A DNA stretch of 64,000 nt from Siniperca chuatsi (taxonomy: Eukaryota > Chordata > Actinopteri > Centrarchiformes > Sinipercidae). The notes beneath the pieces are model-generated. The model was not told the origin of the DNA and made no database searches. It saw only the letters and a program-made list of their open reading frames with translations. The stretch lies in NCBI RefSeq assembly GCF_020085105.1, contig NC_058048.1, positions 6,382,862 to 6,446,861 of the forward strand. The letters are read 5' to 3'. Below, one piece after another: positions 12,189-24,558 of the stretch. The first letter of the stretch is position 1. Each line of letters begins with the position of its first letter. A program made the translations under genes and the position numbers.

Positions 12189-13049
12189 TTCTGCACTAAC
12201 ATGTGACCACAACCCCTGTCCAAAGTGCTGATCCCAGAGTAGTAGTCCACCATAACTGATTGGATGACGATAGGATGCAATATTTTGTGCCATTTCAGGC
12301 ACCACTCTGGTCATGTAATCCTTTTATCTTGGTAGTCTCTTTGCTGATATCAGACCATGGTGACGTGAAAAACTTTGGAGGTCCTTTAATGCTCCGGCCG
12401 GAATGCAAGGGCTTCACTTTGTGTTGAAAAGTGGTGGGAAGGTAAGGTCTTAGATGGAAAAAAAAAAATTATATTTAAACGGTCTTCAACATATGCAATT
12501 TTAGGCAATGTAATGGGGGGTATGAGGTCAGAGTAATTAAAGGTGGGTGGGGGAAAATAATGTTTAAATGTAGACTATTTAATGACCTTTAAGAACAGAC
12601 AATGCTTCAGCAACATGTCATGTTTCACAAAGTTTTATAAATTTAGACATTCTCATTAAGGACAGTAGTACGAATGCCAGGCACGTTCATTTATTTATTG
12701 TTAGCTACCACGCTAGCCAGCTAGCTAGCCTCCTAATGTTAGTGTGGCAGCTAATGTTAACATTAAGAGGCAAGCACTAAAGGATAGGTTCAGTTTTAGA
12801 AAGTCTATAACCTTTGTTTCAGTCACGGGCAAAAGGGTTATGAACTTTTATTTTTAGCTTAAGTTACTTTTTTTGGACAATTGCACATTTGTTTCTTCTA
12901 TATTTAGATTACATTCTGAATTTGTTGGGGGCATTCTTGCAATCATTACGGTAATCCTGACAGCGGCTCCGAGTGTCAGCTGATCATCCTTTACTGGCGA
13001 GTGAGGAGGAAAATCAGCTGAACGAAAACACTGCTGGCTAGTTCAAACC
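12189..13049 (+). promoter_or_regulatory. wdfy1 upstream / putative promoter region
   Basis: No coding sequence. The last 120 nt before the wdfy1 ATG are richer in G+C than the flank, with no TATA box seen, consistent with a TATA-less housekeeping promoter and 5' UTR. Several short GCTAGC palindromes lie around 12700-12730. The transcription start was not determined. Confidence 0.35.
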
Positions 13050-16000
13050 ATGGCTGCGGAGATTCATTCGAGGCCCCACACCGCTAGACCTGTTCTTTTG
13101 AACAAGATCGAGGGACACTCAGACGCTGTCAACGCAGCCGTTTTAATACCAAAAGAAGATGGAGTGATCACGGTTAGCGAGGACAGGTGAGTTTGCCATG
13201 CAGACTAATGGTAGCGTAACAGCAGTAGCTAGCGGGCTCGGTCTATTTGCTGGTCATTGCACTCATAATTCCTGGTGCACTGGTTTAGGAAGGACAACAC
13301 AAAAGGGAAGAAGCAACAGTGTTTGCCTCTCAGAATGAATTTTGTTTTGGTTGGGACATTCCAAGGTTCGCGTAGGAGGGTGTGGTGATAGAAATCCGTC
13401 AAGAATGAGTCCTTTCCATAAAACACCGCGAGCAAGCAATAAACCGCAATAGTAAACGGGAATACAACATTTGGTTTTTATAATATAACGACTTAGGATT
13501 TGCTATACGTAACATAATGCGTTAGGCTATATTAACTTAACTACCTAGCTAAACATTACTTGACAAACAAACTAGCCACTGCTGTCTTCAAGTGCTCCTC
13601 GTATGCTGTGAAGATTTTATTTGTCGTGCTTTTACTGAAACGCTTTAAGCTGCGCCTTGTAATAAAAGTATTAATTCAGCGGCCGCTGTTTGCCATGATG
13701 GAAACAATAATAACCAAGGGTACCTTTTTTAGATTGTTTGTTTGTTTGTTTATCTTATTTTACAGGTTACTTTATAATGTGTGGCATCCAAGCTACGCAT
13801 GATTTAATACTTGTTGAAATGGCTGTGATCTCTAAGCCCCTGAACATCACATCTTGAAAACTTGGGTATAAGAGAAAATCATTTTGTTGTGGCTTTTTGA
13901 GTGATTAACAGCATAAAGTCAATACCATATATTCAACAAGACTGGATGGCAGCTGTACAGCTATACTTTGACAGACCTCTTCACTTGCTCTCACTTATAA
14001 TAATTTCAGTTGTGAAGGTGTGAGCATGGTCATTTCAGTCCATCACATTCACTGGATGATAAGTGATATAAGACCTGTTATGCTTGGTTACAAGTGTGAG
14101 GAAGTGACATTTCTCCTTTAAAGATAAAGGAACTTAGGTGCTGTGAACAAATGCAAGTTTCCGTCACACATCTAACCCGTTTGATATGCAAAAGGGAAGT
14201 TGTGGGGCGAAGATGGTGCAGCTGTCTTCAATGCACTTGACCTGAAAACGTAATCACCCAACATATAATAATAAAACTTTATTTATAGAGCACTTATCAA
14301 AACAAAGTACAAAGTGCTTCACAACAAGAGAAATAAAATACCACAGTGAATGATGAAATATAAAGAAATAAAATACATAAAATACACAAAAGCAATAAAA
14401 TAAACAGTAAAATAAACAGCCAGTTGAGGTAAAATCAGGATATGCTTTCAGATAAAAATGTGTTTTGAGACGAGACTTAAACAAAGACACTGACTCAGAC
14501 AACCTAATTTCTTCGGGCAGGTTGTTCCAGAGCCTCGGGGCCCTGATAGCAAAAGCTCTGTCCCCCTTAGTTTTCATCCTGGACTCAGGAACAGACAGGA
14601 GACCCCTGCCCGAAGATCTCAAACTACGTGAAGGTTCATAAGGGATTACATGGTCTAAAATATAATCTGGAGCCAGGCCATGGAGAGCCTTAAAAGTAAT
14701 CAGCAAGATCTGAAAATCAATCCTAAAACAAACAGGGAGCCAATGTAAAGAGGCTGAAACAGGTGTGATGTGGTCGTACTTCTTGGTCCTGGTTAACAGC
14801 CGAGCAGCTGAGTTTTGTACAGTCTGCAGTCGTGTCAGAGTTTTTTGATTAAGACAAGTGAACAGGCTGTTACAATAATCAAGGAGAGGTGAGGAGATAA
14901 AAGCATGCACAACAGTTTCTGCATCAGTAAGATTTAAAATAGATCGTATTTATATCGATCGTAATAACATGACAGTACATGTGATCTTTGCAAAGTTGTC
15001 CAGTGTCTTCTATTATTTTTAGGAGGGGGTGGTGGGAGGGTTGTACCATAAAGTGTTAAAATGTATGAAAGCACAACACTTATTGAAAGAAAAATAAGTA
15101 TCAAAATGGCTTTGTTATATAAAACAAAGTACTAGAAGTTGGTAAAGGCCAAAAGTACAGTCTCAGAAGTGGTTCAGTACTGAACCGTCACTTCTGTAAT
15201 GCGGTCTCAACAGTAACGTTCACAAAGCTTACGTGCAAGCGGTGTCATTCAGATACGATAAAAAAGTGACCTGCCAAGAATAATTTTTCACCAACAGACA
15301 TTATATAAACACACTGTTACTAAATGTGTCAATCTTACCCCTTTCAGTGCTGTCTGGTGAACAGAATCAAGCATTATGTGTAAAGAGAATTAGGGCTGGT
15401 TTCCCAGACGAGGATTAATCCCAGTCCTAGATGAGGGCTCTCTTCAGTGGATATTTCCATTGAGTATTTTCCATTAAAAAGTGCCAAGTTTCCTTTTTAC
15501 ATCAAGTATATATTTGTCTAACTGCATGGTAGGTCCATACAAACAGTAAGTAAAAGATTAGAAATGCATTTTAAGTTCTGTATAAAAATTGACCCTCATA
15601 ACACGAGACACTATAGAATGACCCTGTGAAGACATCGGAGAGTGCTTTGGTCATTGATGTTTTGACATTTTCCTTCAGAACCATCCGAGTGTGGCTGAAA
15701 AGAGACAGCGGTCAGTACTGGCCAAGCATCTACCACACAGTCTCCTGTAAGTAAGACTGGATTGCTTCAGTAGTAAAAGGAATTTTGAATATGTGTGTAC
15801 GCACATGCTTGTGTGTGTGTGTTTGGAAAAAAAGCTTTTTGTTATTTTGGACCACTACAGCAATATAATGCACACCTATCTATGACATGGCATGTGTGTA
15901 GTGATTTCCCTGCTCATGGCGACTGTCGACCTCTTTCTCCTTTAGCTCCATGCTCTTGCATGTCGTACCACCATGACAGCAGACGCATCTTCATAGGCCA

Positions 16001-16292
16001 GGACAATGGAGCTGTTGTGGTGAGTGAAGCTAACTCAAACAAGTGGCCTCATGTTCTCGCTCCAGGCTCAGTCTTTTGGTTGTTCAAACAGTCTAGTTTT
16101 AAAAAACCTGTATATCTGGTTTAAATAGGCCACAATTTCAATATTTGGACTCCTTCAAATGCCTGTGGGGGCAGGATAGTTATTTGATATGAAATGTGTT
16201 TTTTTTTGTTTGCCTTCTAGGAGTTTCTCATCTCTGAAGATTTCAACAAGATGAACCACGTCAAAACATATCCAGGTGAGAATGTGAGATAA

Positions 16293-16348
<56 letters not shown>

Positions 16349-19124
16349 CTGTCAAGTCCAATTTAACCAGTTTTGCAGAATTGCAGTAGACCAGGGAATC
16401 CCCACTGTCACCCTGTAATGTGTTGCTTATGTTTGAATGACAGGCTCAAATTGTTCTTATGATTGCAAACTGCAACATCACAATTGAACCTTTTTTAATT
16501 TTTAATTTGTGATGTGTGCTGGACTCAAGTTACAACAGATAGTATAAGCAAAATCTAGCATGGCTGACAAGTGTTTCTATGGGTGTACTTTCAGAGCTGT
16601 GCCTGAGGAGACTCTAAAGCGGCAGCTACGTTGAGCATGACTGATGTAGCTGAAAGCGTCAGTACACTACTGAGTGAAAATGAGTTACACAGCTTGTTTA
16701 AAAAATTGTTTAATTTTCCTTTTTACAGCAAATGCCAAACAATTTCGGGTTCCACCTTCACAAATGAGAGGATTTGCTGCTTTTTTTGTCACATATCATT
16801 ATAAAGTGAATATCTTTGGGTTTTGGACTTTTGGTCGAACAAACCAAGACATCTGGTCACATCACCTTGGGCTCTGGGAAGTCGTGATGCATTTTTTTCA
16901 CAATCGATTAATGAAAATAATTGTTAGTTGCAGCCCTAGTGATTACATCTTGATTTCATCTCCTGTCACATTGTCATAATTGGTAGGTTATGAACAGAGC
17001 ACAGTTCCTGTGACTGTATCAGCAGCCATTTAGCCTCCTCAGTGGAAAATCAAGCTTCAGGGGAAAATGGCCAGCCTTTTGCTTTAGTGGGCAAAACACC
17101 ACATGTCACCACTGGAAAGCTCCATGTGGTTTCTTCCACTTAACAAAAACAAAAGCAAGCAGCAGAGCCTGAACAGCAAAAACATGAGTCACTGTCAGAT
17201 CAAACAGGCATTAGGATGTGTCTATGCACTTCAAAGACAGGCAGGGCTTAACATCGCCATTTGCCTTTTGGCAGTCAGCGTTACTTTCTTCAGAGCTGCA
17301 GACAAGGCAATACTGACTTAGCAACCCATTGGCCAAAGATTAAAAAAACAGCTTACGTATGTTCAGCCTGGCTATAAAATGATATGACAGAATGATGGAA
17401 CTGATTTAGGGAGATGCTTTGCTCTCTGTACTTCAGAGTCATTACTTAGCTAAATCTGTACTGCGTTACTATGTGAACATGTTCATGGTGGCTTGATGCA
17501 GAAAAGCACCGTCTTTTGCACACTCAGACAACAGGTTACAGAAAACACAGTAGTAAGATAGACATATTTAGGTGATTTTAAAAAATGTCCGTTACTTCAT
17601 CAAGAATCTTTGAGGAAAAGGAGCACTAGGATAGGAAAGAGGACACCGAAGATCAGAGTTTCAGCCTCACTGGCCACAGCCATGGTTTGGTCATGAGGCA
17701 GTAAAAATGTGATTTTTCTTATTGATAAAAAGTAGTACAGGAAACAGATAGTACCTGTAGCCTTATGTAGCATACAATTAGACATGTCTTTAGGCTTATT
17801 TTTGCCACAGTTCTAATAGTTAATCTTACTGGTTTGTACACTTGAAGAAGAAAAATTACTCCTTTTTGAGCTTATCAGTGATGCTTTGCATTACTGTGAG
17901 CCATAATAACTTGAGTTATCCAATACAGCACTTCTCAGTGAAGTCTAATACAGCCATAAGGCCTGTCCAGAGAGCATGTAAAGTTATGTTACACTGTGCA
18001 GCAATGGTTTTTGCCTATTTTCCCTCTCTTTTAAGTTGCTTTGAAGTTGGAAAAATGGAAGGTTTTTGAGAAAAATGTTTTTTTCCCCACTAATTCTTCG
18101 AGTTAAATATTCAAACCCAACATAGCTAAGTTGTTACATCAGATGGAACTATTTTAGGTGTCCTCCTCATCAATTATTACACATTTCCACATAGTTTAAC
18201 TTGGCATATTATGTAGTATCTTTGGAAACTTTGGGATCTTAGATTTAAAATACATTTGTTTGAACAATGCTGCACTGACTCCACAACATGCTTTTGAGAT
18301 GATGGACGCAGAGGTGGTGGATTTGAGGGTGTTTTTTGGTGACACAAAATTGTTAATTTAAAGCTGCTATAATCAATATTTTTACATTAACATTGGCTGA
18401 AAGCACAGAGAATTATCACCCAACTACGCAGTTCCTCTCAGCTCTACAGAGCATTTTAGCATCTTTCAGCTCATTGTTTTGGTTTTACGGCCCACAAACT
18501 ACACTGTTTTAGTTCACTCTTTCCAGCAGAAGTTAGCTGTTTTCATTGAAAAAGATCTAAAAATCCACTGTACGCTACCTGCCCAGCACTGATCAGCTGT
18601 CAGACAAAGTTAGTGTCTAGCTGGTTAAAACATTTAGCAGCTAAAGAGACTGAAATTTCCCTCAAGAGTTGGTGGAGACCAAAACGGAGCTTAAATGTTA
18701 GACTTACATTCATGGGGTGGCCAGAAACACAACTCTGAATGAATGCTAATGTTGCTCTGTATCTGCAAGATGAGTAAATAATGTTCGCCATATCAGTTTC
18801 ATAAGGTGATAATATGTCAATGTTGTGTTCACATTTTGTGCGAGAGAGGTTTAATACAGAAAGTTGACAACAAAAGCGTGCACCTTAGAGGTGATCCCCA
18901 GATGGACCATTAAGACTGATGGGAGTACAAATCGTTTGAAGAGATTCGTCTGTCTTAGTCTGGATTATGGTGACACTAAGCAGAGCCTGTGATGGGATCA
19001 GCGCATGGAAAGGGCAAATTAGTCTTTGATGGTGCTCATCCATGACGGCTCAGATATAAAGCCCAACGGAAAAGATGTGGTCTTGTTTGATGTTTATCCA
19101 ACATGACTTGTGCCTGTTTAACAC

Positions 19125-19166
<42 letters not shown>

Positions 19167-22100
19167 GCAGCCCACCAGAACCGTGTGTCAGATATGGTGT
19201 TCTCCCTGGAGAGCGAGTGGGTGGTGAGTACCGGCCATGACAAGAGCGTGAGCTGGATGTGCACCCAGAGTGGCAGCATGCTGGGGAGACACTACTTCAC
19301 CGCCTGGGCCTCCTGCCTACAGTATCCTTCATTCACTCGCTGTGTGTATAGTATATAGGAGCATCTGTCAGCTAAGTAGTAACATGTAGAGCGTGTTCCA
19401 GCCCTGACTCCCTGCTCAGATACGATCACGAGACGCAGCATGCCTTTGTTGGCGATTACTCAGGACAGATCACGCTGCTGAAACTGGAGAAGCAGACGTA
19501 CTCCACAATCACTACACTGAAGGGTCACGAAGGTACACACCGCATACACACCTGCCTACACATAAAGAATCTCGTTTATCATGGACGCAGAACTATTGTA
19601 GTTTCTCCTAGCGTAGGTGAGTCACACAAGGCCCCTGTACAAATAGTTTGTCTCGCATACTTCTACACACTAGCAGGCTTCTGATGCTGAAATCAGATAT
19701 GCTGATGTGGCCACAGTAAAAAAATTGATGACCCAGATTCCTCCACGTGATGTCATTATGCAAGAAAATGCAATCCAATATTGAATCCAATGTGAAGACA
19801 TTCTCTGTTGTTTCCCTAAAAAGTTTAAACTGTTTTCCAACTATCAAAAATGCTTTTTTTATAAAAAAAAAAAAAAAAGCTTATTGTTTGAACAGAAAGA
19901 ACAGTGTTAATATTGGTCAGAGTTAAGTGCCAAAATGAAGGAAGAGCCCACATACATTATGTCAAATGGAGCATGAATTCACATCTTAGTTTTCATCTTT
20001 CATCTCTGACATTAACGTTTCATGTTTAGATATAAGTCCAATTTTCCTCGTGTCAGCTGATGGAAACATACCTTCAGCAGAGGGAAGTGAAGTTATAACA
20101 AGTGTTTTTCCACATTAGTTCTAAACATTGTCAATAATGTGCAGCTCTATGAGAGTGTGTATAATGGGAAGTTCCCAAGAAAAAGCCACTTAGATGACAG
20201 GATTCCATGTTAGTATGGTGCTCTGTGTGTGTGGTAGGCCTGTGTCTCATGTAGCTACAGTTACTGCCTGTCCACCACCACCTGCCACAGGCTATTTATT
20301 CTTTATATGACTGGTCTAACTTCAAGAGCTTCATTGTCTGTCCCAGAGTTCTCTTCCCTTTGAATGCTGGAGGTTTCACTGGAAATGTGGGGAAAAAATT
20401 AAGTCTTTGCAAGTTGGCTTGTCTGGAACAAAGTCAGAAATACTGTTAAAGCTTTGTCATGGTCTGTGCACTGTACTGTAACAGCATGGCTGTGTGCTGT
20501 TTTTTTGGCCACAGAAGGATTGTGAGTGTTTAGCATGTAATATGCTTTACCATCTGACGAGAATGGGCAGATGATCTGTGTTGTAGTGTCGGATCAGCTG
20601 AATACAACTTATTAGTCAAATCTTTCTGTGGCCACCCTTTGCCAGACCAGTGGCTTAGATATACATATAATGGACTGTCATTCAAATGCAACTCCAGTAC
20701 ACCTTTACAGTATATGTCGTAGTTTTTTTTGTTCTTGCCTTTTGTTTTTTTCATGTCACTTCCCTTGCACTGTTGATCATCATTTTATAATCTTACTCAG
20801 TGAAGTAACTTGTCACTATAGCTTTCAGATTTAGGAATCAGAATGTAGTGAAGTAGGAAGTGCTATATTTCACACTGAAACAGAAATACTCAAGTAATGT
20901 ACAAATACCTCAAAAGTGTACTTGAGTAAATGTAGTTTGTTACTTTCTACCTGTGGCAGACACAGACAGCTAATTTGGGTTAGATTTTTGGGATAGCCCT
21001 TTAATCTTTCAAACAAACAGAGCTGCTTCCATTTAGCAGGTAAGCTAACTAGCAAGAAGCTAACCAACGGGCTTCTCGCTTGCTAGCTTTACAGGCTTAA
21101 ATCATGGAAAAACAGGTTCTCATTGTAAAATGAGCTTCCTGTAGTTCTCCCAGCAGGCACCAGATGGAGCCAACAGCTCAGACCATCACACTGTCCCCCA
21201 GCAGGCTCTTGCAGCACATAATAACATGCAACATGTAACAATTGTGTTTCTTTTTCTCACTGTCCATCCCTCTGTCTCCTTCAGGTAGTATAGCAACCCT
21301 GTGGTGGGACCCCGTCCAGAGGCTGCTGTTCTCAGGGGCCTCCGACCACAGCGTCATCATGTGGGACATTGGGGGCCGCAAAGGACGTACGTTACTGTTG
21401 CAGGGACACCAGTAAGTCTGTCAGCGTTTCGTATATGCATGGATGCTGGATGAATTTGCTTGGCCTTCTCTGTGTTTGTCAGGGACCGGGAGTCTTAAAA
21501 ACTAAATCACGGAAAAGGTGGTGTCAGTAACAGCTGTCCCCGGGCACTGACTCTCCACTTCTCGCTCTTCATACATATTTCACCACCTCCTAGTCCCCCT
21601 CCCCCCGTTACAGGAGTCATCAGCTAAGCCCGTGTATACTGATGCGTGTCAGAGTAAGCCTCCGTAGATCCTGTTGCACCCTAGCAGGATTTACAGAGGT
21701 TTGTCTCTCAGACACCCATAAAAATGAGAGTTGCGATGCTCTGTAGTCGTGACAGGTCCTAAATCCTGTGTGACCCAGTCTTTATCTCTTTTCACGCCTT
21801 TTTGGTGTCCTTGTCACTCCCTTTTTTTTTTCTTTTTCTCCTCTATTTAACTAATGTATTAAAATGTATTCGATAGACTTTGTTTTATGGGACGTAACAG
21901 TTTTAACAGTAAGTGGTATGACAGTTGAGCAGAAGTGCTATTGTCAATGTCAGAGTAGTCTGCAAAAATATTAAAAGTTGTAGTAAGTGAACTAAGTGAG
22001 TAAGTAGTAAGTAAACTTAAATGCCAAAAGGCCATTCCAGCATTTGTATTGTTTTTTAAAGGTCTGTCGGTTTAATTGTATGATATATTGTTTTACCTCT

Positions 22101-23559
22101 TATTCTAATCTTTATACGTGTGGTACTTTATGTATGAGAGCAGCATTAATCAATTTTTGGCCACAAAAACAAGCAAAACAAAACAAGCTGTCATTGGACG
22201 GCTTATAAAGATATTATGGCTAAGGTGTTAGCACACGGTTGTCAACATACACATCAAGCGGACAAAAAAATTTGAATTTATTTGGAGATTCTGTTCACCT
22301 GATAAATTTAGCACCAATATTCACTCTCCTGCTAAGTGCTCGGATTTCTTCACCAGCTAGCTGCTAACTTTGTCTGCTGTTTGGTGCTGGGCAGGTAGCA
22401 GAGTTTGGGCTCATAAGAGCTGCTAAGACTGAGCCACACAGTAAACGTGCAGCAGCCTTGATACCAAGAAATAAGGGGCCAAAACGCTCTGTAGCGTTGC
22501 AGAGCTGGATGTTGATCCTCTGTGATTTCTCCGTGAAAGTTTTGCTTAATGCAGGTTTAAATTAGGATTTTGTTTTGATTTGAAGTCATGGATTTGATTC
22601 GAACCTTTCTCCCTCAGCGAGCGTGTTCAGGCCTTGCGTTACCTCCAGTTGACCAGGCAGTTGTTGTCGTGCTCAGCTGACGGAGGCATTGCAGTGTGGA
22701 ACATGGACACACAGAGAGAAGAGGTTTGCATCACTATTATAACTGCCACACAAATACAGGGTGTAATGATACAAACTGGTAAGACTCTGCTTGGCCAAAT
22801 CCGCGGCAGCACCCCTAGTACAAGAGTTGCAGTCAACTGTCTTTCACCTTTATTTTCAAATTCACTATTTATAGTTTTTTGTCTAGTTCTAGTTCAAGTT
22901 TTTCTCATAGATGTTGTCATAGTGTAAAATGCAAGCAGAGTCAAAGCAGCATACAGTAGTGAACGTGTAGTGTTTTAGTATTAGAAGTTGTAATTGGTAA
23001 AGAGTTTTGTTTCTCCTCTCTGTTTTTGTCTCAGTTCTGGTCTGAATGCTCCTTGCGTGGGTAGAGATGATTTTTGCAGCACTTGTCCACCTGGAGAGTC
23101 TAGATTACGTTTTTTCCTGCATGTTTAATAGTAGCCTTCAACTACGTGTGTCTCTGCAGGCGCCCCAGTGGTTAGACAGCGACTCTTGTCAGAAGTGCGA
23201 GCAGCCTTTCTTCTGGAACATCAAGCAGATGTGGGACACTAAAACCCTGGGACTCAGACAGGTAGGAGAGTCTGACCAGTGTCCTTAGCAGTCCCCTCAG
23301 CCCATCAGTCATGCTAATATATGGGTGTTTTTCCTTTGTGCAGCACCACTGCAGGAAGTGTGGCAAGGCTGTGTGTGGAAAATGTAGTTCTAAACGCTCC
23401 ACATTTCCAATCATGGGCTTCGAGTTCCCAGTGCGGGTGTGTGATGCCTGCTTTGATACCATCAAAGAAGAGGAGTGAGTAAAGGGCATCTCTAAATTTT
23501 GTAATAATTGGTCAGATCATACCCCTATTTTCACAGTACTGAGGGCAACTCTTATTAAA

Positions 23560-23590
<31 letters not shown>

Positions 23591-24314
23591 GTGCAGTCGA
23601 ACACCATTGGCCACGTTCCACGAGGGGAAACACAACATCGCCCACATGGACATGGACCCATCCAGAGGCCTGATGGTCACTTGTGGAAGCGACCGCATTG
23701 TTAAGGTCAACAACAGTTCTTTGATAGCAGATGATTCATGCATGTATTCAGGCGGTGTCAAACACTACAGGCTATTATTTTTTTCAGATTCCTGGTATGA
23801 AATCGTAGTGTCTGCAGGCAGTCCTAAAACCTTTTATGTCATAAGGTCATGTATGGGATTTAGCATCACAGACCACCTGGGTTGGTTAACTTGAAGATCT
23901 TTGAAGTTTGGGGATGTCACCAGGATTTCTGGGTGTTAAGATTCAAATTTCTAGGACAGTAGACATCGAACCGTGTACATTGTGGTATGTGGTAGGTGCC
24001 TTATTGATTAGGCTGTGAGGACGCCCCTCGTTTTCATTGGTTCATTTATTTCACATTTCTATTTACTTAAATTGTGTAATTTAGTGTAAATTATCAGTAA
24101 AAATGTCTCAAAGTCTTAAATCTAGCAGATTGATAACCTGAAAACATCCTGTTACATGCAGTTCATGAGTCTTCTCAGTAATAATGCAGAATCCTTAAAT
24201 GCAGCTTTGCACCAGGCCGCTTCTGTCATTGTTATTGGCTGTTTGTCTCCACAGATCTGGGATATGACGCAGGTGGTTGGCTGTAGCTTAGCAACAGGCT
24301 TCTCTCCGCGCTGA
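13050..24314 (+). CDS. wdfy1: WD repeat and FYVE domain-containing protein 1
   Basis: Twelve coding exons: 13050-13186, 15679-15746, 15946-16019, 16221-16275, 19171-19321, 19420-19532, 21285-21411, 22618-22723, 23160-23261, 23344-23474, 23597-23705, 24255-24314. Phases close to 410 residues, the same as human WDFY1. WD40 repeats fill residues about 20-275 and 360-400. An inserted FYVE zinc finger (about 281-352) carries the eight Cys ligands 287, 290, 314, 317, 322, 325, 344 and 347 and the lipid-binding RQHHCRKCG motif. The family binds PtdIns3P on early endosomes, and mammalian WDFY1 bridges TLR3/TLR4 to TRIF. It is WDFY1 rather than WDFY2 because it starts MAAEIHSRP and ends [13 protein letters not shown]. 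Exons 5 and 11 have unusual TG-repeat acceptors. A LINE fragment lies antisense in intron 1. It is tail to tail with dhrs12. Confidence 0.97.
14254..14945 (-). mobile_element. Non-LTR retrotransposon (LINE) 3' fragment, copy 2, in wdfy1 intron 1
   Basis: The minus strand at 14910-14254 encodes about 150 residues of LINE reverse-transcriptase C-terminus ([53 protein letters not shown]), followed by low-complexity Phe/Tyr-rich translation of the 3' tail. It is the same superfamily as copy 1 with many substitutions, so probably a different subfamily. It is 5'-truncated and antisense to wdfy1. Confidence 0.85.
16295..16347. repeat. (CA)n microsatellite just after wdfy1 exon 4
   Basis: A 53-nt CA tract that begins 20 nt after the exon 4 donor site (GT at 16276). 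Confidence 0.95.
16722..16939 (-). repeat. Dispersed fish repeat (GCAACTAAC...CGATTAAT family), minus copy
   Basis: Ends in CGATTAATGAAAATAATTGTTAGTTGCAGCCC, split here as TTGTTAGTTGCAGCCC at about 16921-16936 preceded by ATCGATTAATG-type sequence. Read on the minus strand it resembles the plus-sense copy at 35453-35787 in dhrs12 intron 1. Non-coding; it lies in wdfy1 intron 4. Confidence 0.6.
18357..18810 (+). repeat. Dispersed repeat in wdfy1 intron 4 (AATTTAAAGCTGCTATAATC family)
   Basis: Non-coding block whose start and middle (CTACCTGCCCAGCACTGATC, GACAAAGTTAGTGTCTAGCT, GTTGGTGGAGACCAAAACGG) recur in reverse orientation at about 22320-22562 and partly at about 27040-27160. Three copies in one 27-kb stretch mark it as an interspersed element. 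No coding capacity is seen. Confidence 0.65.
19129..19162 (+). repeat. (TG)17 tract at the wdfy1 exon 5 acceptor
   Basis: Seventeen TG units followed by TTTTGCAG and then exon 5 at 19171. The repeat takes the place normally held by the polypyrimidine tract. Confidence 0.95.
20845..20965 (-). repeat. Dispersed fish repeat (TACTTGAGTAAATGTAGTT family), minus copy
   Basis: In wdfy1 intron 6. The reverse complement reads like GTAACAAACTACATTTACTC, then AAGTACACTTTTGAGG, the same family as the plus-sense copy at 32045-32176. Non-coding. Confidence 0.55.
22320..22562 (-). repeat. Dispersed repeat in wdfy1 intron 7, minus copy
   Basis: Inverted, diverged relative of the block at 18357-18810, sharing CACCAGCTAGCTGCTAACTT, GGTGCTGGGCAGGTAGCAGA and an AGGTTTAAATTA end near 22562. 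Confidence 0.6.
23563..23590 (+). repeat. (TG)14 tract at the wdfy1 exon 11 acceptor
   Basis: Fourteen TG units followed at once by GTGCAG and exon 11 (23597). There is no separate polypyrimidine tract. Confidence 0.95.
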
Positions 24315-24463
24315 TTGGCCCAGCCCACTACATGGTCCCCACCCCACCCCCACCCCACCCCCGTGCTCCGCCTACTCTTCCAATGTCATGGAAACCCCTC
24401 TGTACGGTGTATCTGCCCATCACGCCTGGGATCTTCAGCTACAACCAGGCCTGCTCTTGGTGA

Positions 24464-24465
<2 letters not shown>

Positions 24466-24552
<87 letters not shown>
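24466..24552 (+). repeat. Long (TG)n tract in wdfy1 3' UTR
   Basis: About 43 nearly perfect TG units starting about 150 nt after the stop codon; the longest dinucleotide run in the window. Confidence 0.95.

Positions 24553-24558
<6 letters not shown>

Noticed and set aside
14254..14910. 218-codon frame as a host gene
   Set aside because: It reads as the reverse-transcriptase C-terminus of a LINE followed by its 3' tail.
13050..24314. Calling this gene wdfy2 because dhrs12 is adjacent
   Set aside because: The N-terminus MAAEIHSRP and the C-terminal extension [11 protein letters not shown] are WDFY1 features; WDFY2 ends soon after TPVV.
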